This document shows, in pieces, positions 43,721 through 61,600 of a stretch of DNA of 64,000 bases. The notes beneath the pieces are model-generated. The model did not search any database. It saw only the letters and a program-made list of their open reading frames with translations, and had not been told where the DNA came from. Source of the stretch: Piscicola geometra (lineage: Eukaryota > Annelida > Clitellata > Hirudinida > Piscicolidae); NCBI GenBank assembly GCA_943735955.1, contig OX030967.1, positions 6,203,259 to 6,267,258 of the forward strand, in the 5' to 3' direction. The position numbers and the translations under genes were made by a program. The stretch's first letter is position 1. Each line of letters starts with the position of its first letter.

Positions 43721-46700
43721 TCAAGGCACAAAGGTCAAGGCCACAGAGATGCTGAGGCTGACAGCGGCAAGCTTCCAGTGCAGCAACATGCCTGCTGCAC
43801 TGGAAGCACTTGTTTGCGTGATCGGTTCTTCAGACATCAGGGGTTCACTGCATTGAAGGAAAGTCCTGAAGGAGCCAGGAAAACGTGAGTCGACCTGATG
43901 ATGGATTGATGGATAGATTGATCGGCAGGTTAATGGATGGGCTGATCGGCAGATTGATGGATGGGCTGATCGACAGGTTGATGGATGGGCTGATCGACAG
44001 GTTGATGGATGGGCTGATCGACAGATTGATGGATGGATTGATCGGCAGATTGATGGATGGATTGATCGACAGATTGATGGATGGGCTGATCGACAGGTTG
44101 ATGGATGGGCTGATCGGCAGATTGATGGATGGATTGATCGACAGATGAATGCATGGATGAATAAAATACATTTTTACATCAACTTTTGACGCCAAAACTC
44201 ACCTCATGGGTTTCTTCATTGAAAAAAAAGAATTGCTTTCCCTTGACGAAATACGTCATGGTGTGTTCCACTTTGGGTGGGACGTAAGAGAATGCAGCGT
44301 CGAGATCCGAGGGCACTCCAGGCCATAGACTCAAGTCCTTCGGGTAGTCCCAGTCAAAATTCTGCAGATGACTTTGCCTGCGATAGAAAATTGCCTCTGT
44401 GGGTGGGAGAAAGGTGGAAGGAAGTGGGTGGGAGAGAGGTGGAAGGAGGTGGGAGTGGTGGAAGAAGGTGGGTGGGAGTGGTGGAAGGAGGTTGGTGGGA
44501 GAAAGGTGGAATGATGGTTTTAAATGATTGAGATGCAAGTTGTATGAGTTGTGGTTTAAAAGCGGAACCAAGAAGTGCCAGTTTCAATGAACTTGAAAGC
44601 ATAAGACCTCGCCATTCAACTAAAAAATATTTATTAATTATTTTTAGTTGCGTTGTATGGCAGCTGTGTGTCAATTGTATAGCGCGCAACCTTTGAAGTA
44701 GTATTCCATTCCAGTCTTCCACCAGGTTAATGCAGCACTGATTCCTTTCGGGAAGTTCATGATTTCCTCTTCCTCTTTCTTCGGGTAGCCATTTTGCAGA
44801 GTCATGTTAAGAAGACGAGATGTTATTTTGTACCTGTATTTCCAGACGTTCCCATTCTTTGTGATGGTGTTGTGATGGTGTTGTGATGGTGTTGTAGTGA
44901 TTGGTGTTGTGATGGTGTTGTGATGGTGTTGTGATGGTGTTGTGATGGTGTTGTGATGGTGTTGTGAGGGTGTTGTGATGGTGTTGTGATGGTGTTGTGA
45001 TGGTGTTGTGATGGTGTTGTGATGGTGTTGTGTTTGTGGCGTTGTGATGGTGTTGTGATGGTGTTGTAGTGGTGTTGTGATGGTGTTGTGATGGTGTTGT
45101 GATGGTGTTGTGATGGTGTTGTGATGGTGTTGTGATGGTGTTGTAGTGGTGTTGTGATGGTGTTGTGATGGTGTTGTGATGGTGTTGTGATGGTGTTGTG
45201 ATGGTGTTGTGATGGTGTTGTGATGGTGTTGTGATGGTGTTGTGATGGTGTTGTGATGGTGTTGTGATGGTGTTGTGTTTGTGGCGTTGTGAAAAGGCTA
45301 TGGTTTATATTTTTGGTATTGTGATGATCTAGTTAGCATGGGACTTCACAAGCGGAACTCCAATGAATTGCCTAAAACAAGCGGAACCCACGGAATATAG
45401 TCTGACTAGGCCGACTAGTTCTCCAGGCTTGTCGTTGATGGCGAAGGCGATTGGAGAGTCATTGACTTCGGGAAAAATGGAATTGAGCGCATGCTTTTGG
45501 ACCTTTGTCAGGTAGCTGAAGAAGCCATCGATCACGAACAGGTCTGTGCCTGGTGGGGTTTAGGCGGCCTTCACTTTTCAGTGGGTTCGAGAAACAGGAT
45601 GGGTAGTGGGTTGAGAAGAGGTGGAGGGGTTGACTAGGAAGTTGAAAGAGATAAAGGAGATTTTTTTTTCTCTAAAAAAGTTTTTTTAATCAAAATTTAT
45701 TCAACCTGAAATCAGTATCATGAACTTCTCTGCCGAGAAGATGGCGTCCACTTTTTCGAGCAAACAAAGCTTGTACTCAGCCGATTCCGTGTGGCAGTAT
45801 GCAGGTTTCGACATTTTTCCCGCCTCATCGCTTCCGTTCAGACGTTTCCCTGATGTAGAAAGTGAGAATTTGTGGAGCAACAGGAAGGAAACAAAATTTT
45901 CCAAGTAATTACTTTTCAGATATAAATGTGAAATTATATATTTGGTACAAACAATATCTACTTTAAAAAAAAATAATTGTTAAACACTTTAAAAAAAATT
46001 GTTTTTTCAACTTTATCTTCTAATTATTTCCATAACTCGCCAAAAATCAATTCTTAACCACCCGCCGACCGACCGTAGAGCGCCTGTATTGCCGCGATGT
46101 CATCGGAAGTGAGCGTGGCATTGTCGGCGATGCTCTTGTTGTACTTGGAGGCCATGATGGCACCAGGGAAGACCGAGTGACCGACGCCCATGCTGTGACC
46201 CAATTCGTGCAGGGCAACGTAGAAGAGACTGGTCACTGCATGTGTGGTGGCGGTGATTTGTTGGTGGTTGTGGTGATGGTTGTTGTGGTGGTGAGACTGG
46301 TTGTTGTGGTAAATATGGTGGTGGTTGTGTAATTTATTTGGTGAGTTTACAATTGGTAGAAAATATTTTTGATGGAGTTTAAGAAGCATGCATGCAGGCA
46401 AATAACTTTTACTTGTATAAGATGCATGCATGCAGGCAAATTACTTTTACTTGTTTAAGATGCATGCATGCAGGCAAATTACTTTTACTTGTTTAAGATG
46501 CATGCATGCAGGCAAATTACTTTTACTTGTTTAAGATGCATGCATGCAGGCAAATTACTTTTACTTGTTTAAGATGCATGCATGCAGGCAAATTACTTTT
46601 ACTTGTTTAGATGCCAAACACTGCGCTAACGACCAGCCACACGGCAAACTCCCAACCAACTCCCTCCCTCCAATCTCACTGTTCTCATCATTTTCGCCCC

Positions 46701-48360
46701 ACGACTCCTCCTCGTCGAAGTGCGCATCCCCAAGGATACCATCGCCAGGCGGGAAAGCATGCCCCAACGCTCCCCCCTTCCCTGTGAATGGCTTCGCGTC
46801 ACCATGGTCCCCTGTCACGAACGATATCCAAATGTCGGCGTATTGGTTGTCGTCAGCTTCGTAGAAGTTGATGTTGGCGTGAGATTGCCAGAGCTGAGAA
46901 AGGAGGGGGAATGGGTGGTGTGGTTGGTTTTGGTGATGTTGGTTTTGGTGATGTTGGTGACTTTTTTGGTGGATGTGGAGGTATGAGGGTGTTGGTTGTG
47001 TTGGCAGTGTTGGTGTGGTAGAAGTGGGTGTGGGAGTAGTGTGAGGTGCAAGGTGAGGGAAGAAAGGTGCTGCGAAAGATGGAGGTGGGTGGGAGGGGGG
47101 GGGGGTTGAAGAAGGGTAAAACAAAAGTTTGATCACATCGAAGGCTCTTCTGAAGATGGACTTGACTGTGGACTCGTTCATTTGAGGGGTGATTTTTATG
47201 AATTGATAGTAAACATCCGATTCCTCCCACTTTGTGCCTGTGGTGTACCACATTGTAGTGGTGGAATAGCAAATCGTTTAGCAGTCCATACTTTGCAGTT
47301 TATTAATGTCTTCTCCCACAACACTCCACCCACCACCCACCACACTTCCCTCACAACACTCCACCCACCACACTCCACGCACCTGAAAGAGTATACCTTT
47401 TCTTTCTTTTCTTGCTGAAGGCTTCTTCTCCCACAAAGTCCGGATTGCCACACCTCGGAAGTCTCATCGATTCCTTTGTTTCCTCGTCCAAGACGCCTGA
47501 GTGGTCAGTGTGCTTGTGAAGCACCGACCACAGCCAAACACCACAACCACAACAACACAACCACTACAGAAACACCACCACAGCCACACCACCACAGCCA
47601 CACCACCACAGCCACATCCCAACCACACAAACACCACCACAGCCACATCCCGACCACACAAACACCACCACAGCCACATCCCGACCACACAAACACCACC
47701 ACAGCCACATCCGAACCACACAAACACCACCACAGCCACATCCCAACCACACAAACACCACCACAGCCACATCCCAACCACACAAACACCACCACAGCCA
47801 CATCCCGACCACACAAACACCACCACAGCCACATCCCGACCACACAAACACCACCACAGCCACATCCGAACCACACAAACACCACCACAGCCACATCCCA
47901 ACCACACAAACACCACCACAGCCACATCCCAACCACACAAACACCACAAGTACCTGTAATGTCGATTCCGCTTACAAACTGAAAGGTTTCAACTGCCTTC
48001 TTGAAGAGTTGTCCCTCGTCGTAATATTGAGCGATTGTCGGGTTTCGGCTGAGCTTGGGCATGTAGCCGTAGGTGCTGAGGTATTCCTTCAAACGTTAAT
48101 TGAAAGATCGGAAGCGTCAAGTAAGGATCAACAACAGCCAGCACAAACAACAATTAAAACCAACAACAACTACTAAAACTATAGCAACAACAACCACAAC
48201 TGCTACCACATTAACAACAATAATTACTTCAACAAACGCAGCAACAACTTCAACAACAACAACCTACCTTTTGTTCTTCATACGCATCATATTTGTCAGC
48301 AACACACAACTCTGTCTCCAGCAACAACAGCAACAACACCAATGCAAGCCACATCAACAT
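43721..48360 (-). CDS. Matrix metalloproteinase A (M10A), GPI-anchored, hemopexin-type, 11 exons
   Basis: Exons 48268-48360, 47954-48086, 47383-47496, 47137-47237, 46680-46893, 46235-46074, 45849-45706, 45549-45392, 44856-44691, 44396-44203, 43894-43721; phases consistent, 550 aa. Signal peptide [20 protein letters not shown]; propeptide [11 protein letters not shown]; cysteine switch PRCGNPD (89-95); furin-type RKKR (106-109). The catalytic domain has structural-zinc GDHGDAKPF...LGHAF...[10 protein letters not shown] and catalytic [11 protein letters not shown] (228-238) with Met-turn GAIMAS. A four-bladed hemopexin domain (about 290-508) is closed by Cys301 or Cys291 and Cys508. The C-terminal small-residue site SASSAAG plus a hydrophobic tail with no cytoplasmic basic residues is a GPI-anchor signal. 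Such enzymes cut matrix and cell-surface proteins at the plasma membrane. Confidence 0.92.
43895..44202 (-). repeat. MMP-A intron 10: 24-bp repeat
   Basis: On the + strand, GATGGATGGGCTGATCGACA plus GGTT units repeat about ten times (43905-44150). Confidence 0.9.
44862..45290 (-). repeat. MMP-A intron 8: 12-bp GTTGTGATGGTG array
   Basis: About 35 copies (+ strand GTTGTGATGGTG). The array runs up to the exon 9 acceptor, so the 3' splice-site region (CACCATCACAAAG) is itself repeat-derived. Confidence 0.92.
46386..46612 (-). repeat. MMP-A intron 5: 38-bp repeat x6
   Basis: Six near-perfect units starting GCATGCATGCAGGCAAATTA, ending close to the exon 5 donor. Confidence 0.93.
47545..47950 (-). 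repeat. MMP-A intron 2: 31-bp minisatellite
   Basis: About ten exact or near-exact copies of AGCCACATCCCRACCACACA plus AACACCACCAC, followed by shorter CCACAGCCACA units. It begins a few bases after the exon 2 donor (AG|GTACTTGTGGTG on the minus strand). Confidence 0.93.
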
Positions 48361-48574
48361 CTCTGAAGACTTCTTCACTATTCCACTTCAATTTTTGTTC
48401 AACTTTCATTTAAAGTTTCTCTTTTTCTCTCTCCTCTCCAACACAAAATTTGCTTCAGGTTGAGATGCTGAGATGGGAGTGGTGGAAGGTGGTGCGGGGT
48501 GGTGTTAGGTGGTGGAAGATGGTTCTGCAATAGGGTTGTTTATTTGTTTATTTATTGTTGTTTATAAGTCAGCT

Positions 48575-48695
48575 CTTGGAATGACGTCACGAAGCAAAAG
48601 AGAAGAACGCCTGGTGTTGGAGGAGTGCATGCATGACTTGCAAGGAAGAAGCAAACAAGGGAGATGATGCCTCTTCTTCTTCTTGTTGTTGTTAA
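48575..48695 (-). promoter_or_regulatory. Duplicated promoter-like element (copy 2), upstream of MMP-A
   Basis: Reverse-complement match to 38619-38745, located about 215-335 bases upstream of the MMP-A ATG. It includes CGTGACGTCATTCCAAGAG. 48696-49040 is AT-rich spacer with nothing recognisable. Confidence 0.55.
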
Positions 48696-49059
48696 TATTT
48701 ATATAAAAATCAAGATTAATCAACCAAATAGTGGAAAAATTGAGTAACAATTATTAACTAATAAAAGATGAAAAAATGATAAAGGAATGGCTGATGGATG
48801 GATGGAGGTAGGCGATGAATGAATGAATAGCACTAGTAATCAACTAAATAATAACGATAACAAGAGGCAATGACTAAAGAGTGAGTGACGAATGAAAAAG
48901 AATGATCACTTCCAGCAGGATGTTGTCGAATTAAATTCAATTTTCAAATAATAAAAATTAACTCGGAGCTATTGTTATATTTCGAAATTCTTTAAAGTTC
49001 TTCAAACTCTCGTTTATTGCATGCCTAACATTTGCGCTTCGAAGTTTACATTTTATACT

Positions 49060-49102
49060 GCTCCTTGCCTCCAACACCCCCCACGACCACTCCTCGTCCT
49101 TC

Positions 49103-49134
<32 letters not shown>

Positions 49135-49544
49135 CTCCTTCTCTTCCTCTTCCTCCTCTTCTTCCTACTCCTCCTCCTCCTTCTCTTCCTCCTCCTCCTC
49201 CTCCTCCTTCTTCTCTTCTTCCTACCCCTCTTCCTCCTCTCCCTCCTCCTCTTCCTCCTTCTCCTCCTTCTCTTCCTTCTCCTCCTCCTATTCTCCTCCT
49301 CCTCCTCTTCCTCCTCATTTTCTTCCTCTTCCTCCTCTTCCTCCTACTCCTCCTCCTCCTTCTCTTCCTCCTTCTCCTCCTCCTCCTTCTTCTCTTCTTC
49401 CTCCCCCTCTTCCTCCTCTCTCTCCCCCTCTTCCTCCTTCTCCTCTTCCTCTTCCTTTTCCTCCTCCTCTTCTCCTCCTCCTCCTCTTCCTCCTCCTCCT
49501 CTTCTTCCTCCTCCTCCTTTTCTTCCTCCTTCTCCTCCTCCTCC
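49060..49544 (-). repeat. Expanded purine tract in the MMP-B 3' UTR
   Basis: On the minus strand, about 470 bases of GGAGGAAGAG repeats start directly after the TGA at 49545 and end in GAGGAGTGGTCG and GTGTTGGAGG. The homologous tract after MMP-A is only about 40 bases. Confidence 0.88.
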
Positions 49545-54341
<4,797 letters not shown>

Positions 54342-55177
54342 TGTGCCTGTCTTTTCCAAACTCCTTCCGTCAGTAGTTTTGCAAGGTGGTGCATGGATAA
54401 TGTACTTTTAAGTCTCGAAGCTGTTCTTCTTGATGTCCAAGGCCTTCGAATCTAAGGAGATGTTATCTTTTTCATCATTTGAAATTTACGTCATGTAAAA
54501 AATCAAATTCAATTAATTAAATTGCAAAAAAATTGTAATAAGAGATTATATAAATTTAAAAAATCTGTTTAAAAATATATTTTTGAGAAGTAATTCATTA
54601 TATAATAATACTTGCAAAATAGACTTTATTGATTCAAAAGTGTAAACTTGTGAAATGATTGAGATAATTTAAAAAAACTTTATTTACATATTTAGCATTA
54701 AAGGTCGACATACACATCTCTACCATTTCCAATAGCAACCAATTCTTCGCATGACCGCTCGAACATGGTAGCACCAAACTTAATTTTAAACGTGTTTAAT
54801 TATGAAATTTTAATACTTGAGTATTATCATATTTAAAGCTGGGAAGTATTTCATACGTCAATTCACTCTTTTTCTGCATGATTCTCGACAATGACTGTTT
54901 GGGAGCAAGAATTTTTCAATCTTTTTGAAGTTGAAACAAGAAAACCTTTTACTCTTTTTTTATGCTTTTTCGTCATGTCATGTTGCAAGTTCTAAATATA
55001 AAGCAACAACCACGCACTGATGAGGCCAAAAGACCTGCAATGGTGAACCCCCTCCACTCACATAGTTTTCAGTAACACCTACATTGTCAACACCTGCCCA
55101 CCACCCTCATCAGCTAATCACTCATGTAAACCAGCTAACCCCTTCTAATTAGAATATAATTTCATTGATAAGTACTA
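54342..55177. other. Spacer between MMP-B start and MMP-C end
   Basis: AT-rich, no coding signal. It should hold the MMP-B promoter and the short MMP-C 3' UTR. Unlike its paralogues, MMP-C has no purine tract after its stop. Confidence 0.45.
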
Positions 55178-58100
55178 TCAAGGCACAAAGGTCAAGGCCA
55201 CGGAGATGCTGAGGCTGACAGCGGCAAGCTTCCAGTGCAGCAACATGCCTGCTGCAGAAGCACTATTTCTCGAAATCTTCATCTCCTCCAATCTATCTAT
55301 CGTTACATCCTCGCATGCAAAAAAGTTACTGAAACTGCTGGGGAAGCCTCCGTCGACCTGAAGGGAAGAGTGTTGAAGGAGTCATTTGATAAAGCAAATA
55401 TCGCCATCCCTCTAGCGATTCTTTAGAAAATACTCACTCTATCGATCGTTTCGTCGAAGAAAAAGACTTCATGGTATTTGAAGAAGAAAGTGGCGCCATG
55501 GTCGCTGTTGTCTGGAACGTAAGAGAAGGCAGCGTCGACGTTGTATGGAACTCCTTTCCACACGCTCAAGTTCCTGGGAAATCCTGCGTCCATCCACCTC
55601 AATAAGGGTTGTTTGCGGTAGTAGACGTCGTCTGGGGTACGAAGGAAACAAAATCGTTTGTAATCATACAAATATTCGTTAAGAGAATAGAAAGTATTGA
55701 ATAAAAAAGGCAACGGGTATCTGAATACCCGACTCGTTTATCAGGTACCCAGAAATTTTTCAGATCTAGGTCCCAAATTTTATTTTTTAAATTAAAAAAT
55801 TAAATATTGATATAATTATAAATAATTTTTCTAAAAATCCGTATTAATTTCAAAATGAAAACTATTTTTACTTTTTCATCTAATGGTTTTGATTAATACA
55901 TTTTCATGGAACTAACGTTTGCTTCTGATTTTGAAATAAAAACTAGTGTGGCACCTTTGAAGTAGTACTCCATGTTGAACTTTTTCCAGTTGAAGCCCGC
56001 AGTAATTCCTTGCGGAAACGAAGAGATTTCCTCGGTTTCACTCTTGGGGTAGCCGTACTGCAGAGGCAATTTGGAAGGCGTGGATGCCAAATCGAGGTGG
56101 TACTTCCAGACTCTTCCTCCCTGCTCGTGGTGTTGTGACTTCGCATAACTTAGTTGGAGTTGTAATCGCTCAAAAGTTTAACTTATTTTCAGTTCTAACT
56201 GAACTTCAATGCCAAAAACAAACAACCGAGTGCAGTCTCAGAAAGCCGCCATACTCAAAAGATTTTTCAACGATGGCAAAGTCGATGGGGTCGCTGGGGA
56301 TTTTATCAAAAATATCTTCAATTTGAGAAACTTCGACATTTTTGAGATTCGGTCCAAAGCCCTCTATCTTGAAGAAACTGCCGTCTGACGGTGAAAGGTA
56401 GATTGGTTTTTAATGGAGAAGTCTCGACTAAGCATGGCAGTTTAGACGTTTTATGTGAAACCATTAATTTCTGCTGCGATAAAATAATTAACGGATTTAC
56501 CGTTGAAAGTCTTTAACGTAACAAAATGTAAACGAAAAATGTTGTTATCAAGATCACTCTTCGGTTTAACTAATAATTCCTGTGCTGTTGATGATTAAAG
56601 ACTAGAAACAAATAGGACGTAAAGAGATGGCGCTAGTCTGGGTGCATTAGCAATGCCGGTCGATTTTTCAAACCTTATTAATATTTATAAAAAAATATTC
56701 AAAAATTAGAATTTGATAACTGAAATTGAATGCCGTTAAAAAAATTTATTTAATTTTGACCCGTTTAGAAGTTATGTCACTTTTAGAAGACTTTTCAACA
56801 GTTCATTCATGATGGCTACACCCCTGGGTGCATTAACTTTTACTTTGAACTAGGTCATTTCACAAGTCATTTCAAAATTCTACATTAATATGAATTAGGA
56901 ACCAAATGGACCTTAAGGTCTGTTTTTGTCATAATCTATTTTGTCCATATACTAAATTCTTCAAGACTCACTTGTAAATATCATTATTGTGTTGCGATAG
57001 GAGCATATGGCGTCTACGTGGTCGATCTGGCAGAGGCGCGCGTGAGCCTCAACCGATGTCACCGATTTTTCGCGCACGCCTGGTAGAATGGAACAAATTA
57101 AAATACAAAATTACATTAAATTGAGTCGATAAAGCATTTCTTCAATGAGACTTTTGAACAAATAAGCACACCTCTCAAAGCACCTTCTCCCCCTCCACGA
57201 ACCGTACAAATACTGGGCGTTCCAGATGTCTTCTCCACCAAGAACGGCTTCTTGTCCGTTGTAGAAATACCTCATCGTCGCGTTTTCAAAATACGTGTGC
57301 TTGATGCCCAGGCTGTGTCCGATCTCGTGAAGCGCCACGTAGTGAAGACTGATGCCTGAGCGAGCAGTGAGCGGTGGTGGTTCGATGGATGGTGCTTCGT
57401 TAGCGACATTTAAAAAGTGTAATGTAAGCATACTAAATCATATTATATATACCACAATGCCAGCCCCATCTGCACACACCTTGATCATTGCCAACAAGCT
57501 CGTTCCACTTTTCATCGGCATCGATATGGATGTCTCCTCCTCGACCCAGTCCTGGCTCGAAGGCATGTCCAAACTCACCGCCTTCCCCGTCGAACCTCAT
57601 GTTGTCTCCGTGCTCTCCAGATACGAACTCTATTCGAATCATTGCATCCTCCCAGGCCTCAACCTCCGTGAAGTCGATGTTCGTGTGTTCTTTCCACATC
57701 TGTAGGTGGATATTCTTGGTTGGCCTAGAAGCTTTATATGTTAAAGTCAAAACGCGTAATCAGGCATTTCGCATAAAGCCTGAAAATCCAGTCATTTCGC
57801 GGGGAGCCTGAAAAATGTCTCGTCATACTTCACAGTTTGACTAAAATGGAACATTCAGATTTTTAGTTATTTATTAAGCTCTGTTAATTCGTTCTTTTTA
57901 ATTTTATTAGAAAATAGTTCAAGTTATGTTTTCCATACTCTTACAAATTTCATTTTCTCATTAAACATTATTGATTCAATGATTTTTTTCATTTGAAAAT
58001 AAACAAAAACAATTTTCGCAAATTTTTTGAAATAAAAGGTTAAAAAATTGTTGAAAATTTAAAACGTTCGAATGAAAAAAGCTTAATAAATAACTGAAGA

Positions 58101-58573
58101 TCTGAATGTTTCATTTCAGACAAACTATGAAATATGGTGAAGCATTTTTCAGGCTCTTCGCGAAATGACTGGATTTTCAGGCTTTACGCGAAATGCCTGA
58201 TTATGCGTTTTGACTGTAACATATACTTGATATAATATACTTCATAGCAAATTTTTTTTTCATGTTTAATTATAATAGGTTGATTACGGCGAAGGACTGT
58301 TCGAAGATTCTTTTGATAGTCGAGGAATTACTAGGCGGCAGTCTGACGTGTAAGTCTGTGGTAAGTCAAGTTTTTCCTGTCCCATTTGTCCCCTGTTGTT
58401 GCGGTGGGAGGAGTGTTAGTAAGAGTGATTATGAAACTGGTCATACAAATGTCCATTACACTTGGTGCCGAATCTCTTCTTTCTCTTTTTCTTGCGGTAG
58501 GCAATTCCTTCCTGGTCGGCATTGCCGCACCTCGGAAGCTTCATGAATTCCCTTGTTTCTTCGTTCATTTCGC
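55178..58573 (-). CDS. Matrix metalloproteinase C (M10A), partial, with frameshift in exon 4
   Basis: Exons seen (by homology with A/B numbering): 3 58573-58460, 4 58392-58288, 5 57699-57480, 6 57355-57203, 7 57079-56972, 8 56384-56227, 9 56120-55955, 10 55631-55438, 11 55357-55178. Exons 1-2 (signal and propeptide) lie beyond the window. Motifs: variant cysteine switch PRCGNAD, basic RKKKRKKR, HEIGHSLGIKH, Met-turn NATMRYF, structural-zinc GEHGDNMRF...FGHAF...GDIHIDADEKW, the same SASAAG plus hydrophobic GPI-type tail. Exon 4 is 105 nt instead of 101. It starts in the frame DKWDRKNLTYHRL and hits TAG, while the rest (SSTIKRIFEQSFA) is in the +1 frame. It is a recent pseudogene or carries a sequence error. 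Exon 7 is 36 nt shorter than in A/B. Confidence 0.85.
57735..58225. mobile_element. Foldback/MITE-like element in MMP-C intron 4
   Basis: Long terminal inverted repeats, well over 100 bases per side with small differences. Outer ends TATATGTTAAAGTCAAAACG (left) and its complement (right), then repeated GCCTGAAAATCCAGTCATTT-type motifs; inner arms include TTAGTTATTTATTAAGC. No coding capacity. Confidence 0.85.
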
Positions 58574-58607
58574 CTGGTCAGTCAAGTGCCTATTTAAACA
58601 CGACGAC

Positions 58608-61600
58608 CAGACACAACTACAACCACACACCTACAGTACACACAACTACAGTACCACACAACTACAGTACCACACAACTACAGTACCACACAACTACAGT
58701 ACCACACAACTACAGTACACACAACTACAGTAGCACACAACTACAGTACCACACAACTACAGTACACACAAATACAGTACCACACAACTACAGTACCACA
58801 CAACTACAGTACCACACAACTACAGTACCACACAGCTACAGTACCACTCTACTACAGTACCACTCTACTACAGTACCACACAACTACAGTACCACACAAC
58901 TACAGTACCACACAACTACCGTACCACACAACTACAGTACCACACTACTACAGTACCACACAACTACAGTACCACACTACTACAGTACCACACAACTACA
59001 GTACCACACAACTACAGTACCATACAACTACAGTACCACACTACTACAGTACCACACAACTACAGTACCACACAACTACAGTACCACACAACTACAGTAC
59101 CACACAACTACAGTACCACACAACTACAGTACCACACAACTACAGTACCACACTACTACAGTACCACACTACTACAGTACCACACTACTACAGTACCACA
59201 CAACTACAGTACCACACAACTACAGTACCACACAACTACAGTACCACACAACTACAGTACCACACTACTACAGTACCACACAACTACAGTACCACACAAC
59301 TACAGTACCACACTACTACAGTACTACACAACTACAGTACCACACAACTACAGTACCACACAACTACAGTACCACACAACTACAGTACCACACTACTACA
59401 GTACCACACAACTACAGTACCACACAACTACAGTACCACACTACTACAGTACCACACAACTACAGTACCACACAACTACAGTACCACACAACTACAGTAC
59501 CACACTACTACAGTACCACACAACTACAGTACCACACTACTACAGTACCACACAACTACAGTACCACACAACTACAGTACCACACTACTACAGTACCACA
59601 CTACTACAGTACCACACAACTACAGTACCACACAACTACTGTACCACACAACTACAGTACCACACAACTACAGTACCACACAACTACAGTACCACACAAC
59701 TACAGTACCACACAACTACAGTACCACACAACTACAGTACCACACAACTACAGTACCACACAACTACAGTACCACACAACTACAGTACCACACAACTACA
59801 GTACCACACAACTACAGTACCACACTACTACAGTACCACACTACTACAGTACCACACAACTACAGTACCACACTACTACAGTACCACACAACTACAGTAC
59901 CACACAACTACAGTACTACACTACTACAGTACCACACTACTAAAGTACCACACAACTACAGTACCACACAACTACAGTACCACACTACTACAGTACCACA
60001 CAACTACAGTACCACACAACTACAGTACCACACAACTACAGTACCACACTATTACAGTACCACACAACTACAGTACCACACAACTACAGTACCACACTAC
60101 TACAGTACCACACAACTACAGTACCACACAACTACAGTACCACACTACTACAGTACCACACTACTACAGTACCACACAACTACAGTACCACACAACTACA
60201 GTACCACACTACTACAGTACCACACAACTACAGTACCACACAACTACAGTACCACACTACTACAGTACCACACAACTACAGTACCACACAACTACAGTAC
60301 CACACAACTACAGTACCACACAACTACAGTACCACACTACTACAGTACCACACAACTACAGTACCACACAACTACTGTACCACACTACTACAGTACCACA
60401 CAACTACAGTACCACACAACTACAGTACCACACAACTACAGTACCACACAACTACAGTACCACACAACTACAGTACCACACAACTACAGTACCACACAAC
60501 TACAGTACCACACTACTACAGTACCACACTACTACAGTACCACACTACTACAGTACCACACAACTACAGTACCACACAACTACAGTACCACACAACTACA
60601 GTACCACACTACTACAGTACCACACTACTACAGTACCACACAACTACAGTACCACACTACTACAGTACCACACAACTACAGTACCACACAACTACAGTAC
60701 TACACAACTACAGTACTACACAACTACAGTACCACACTACTAAAGTACCACACAACTACAGTACCACACTACTACAGTACCACACTACTACAGTACCACA
60801 CTACTACAGTACCACACTATTACAGTACCACACAACTACAGTACCACACAACTACAGTACCACACTACTACAGTACCACACAACTACAGTACCACACAAC
60901 TACAGTACCACACTACTACAGTACCACACAACTACAGTACCACACTACTACAGTACCACACAACTACAGTACCACACAACTACAGTACTACACAACTACA
61001 GTACTACACAACTACAGTACCACACTACTAAAGTACCACACAACTACAGTACCACACTACTACAGTACCACACTACTACAGTACCACACTACTACAGTAC
61101 CACACTATTACAGTACCACACAACTACAGTACCACACAACTACAGTACCACACTACTACAGTACCACACAACTACAGTACCACACAACTACAGTACCACA
61201 CTACTACAGTACCACACAACTACAGTACCACACAACTACAGTACCACACTACTACAGTACCACACAACTACAATACCACACTACTACAGTACCACACAAC
61301 TACAGTACCACACAACTACAGTACCACACAACTACAGTACCACACTACTACAGTACCACACAACTACAGTACCACACAACTACAGTACCACACAACTACA
61401 GTACCACACAACTACAGTACCACACAACTACAGTACCACACAACCACAGTACCACACTACTACAGTACCACACTACTACAGTACCACACAACTACAGTAC
61501 CACACTACTACAGTACCACACAACTACAGTACCACACAACTACAGTACCACACTACTACAGTACCACACTACTACAGTACCACACAACTACAGTACCACA

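Noticed and set aside
46072..46234. MMP-A ending at the stop after YGRSAGG as a minimal MMP without hemopexin
   Set aside because: MMP-B and C share a donor at the same TACG|GT position, and a phase-matched hemopexin exon lies at 45849-45706.
47560..47950. Regular direct repeats of about 31 bp that could suggest a CRISPR-like array
   Set aside because: Units are contiguous with no unique spacers, and the context is a eukaryotic intron; the same applies to the 28-, 32- and 38-bp arrays.
58522..59943. Long + strand open frame of 473 codons with a VPHNYSTTQLQYHTTT period
   Set aside because: It is the translation of the 16-bp satellite; the minus strand carries MMP-C exon 3 at its start.
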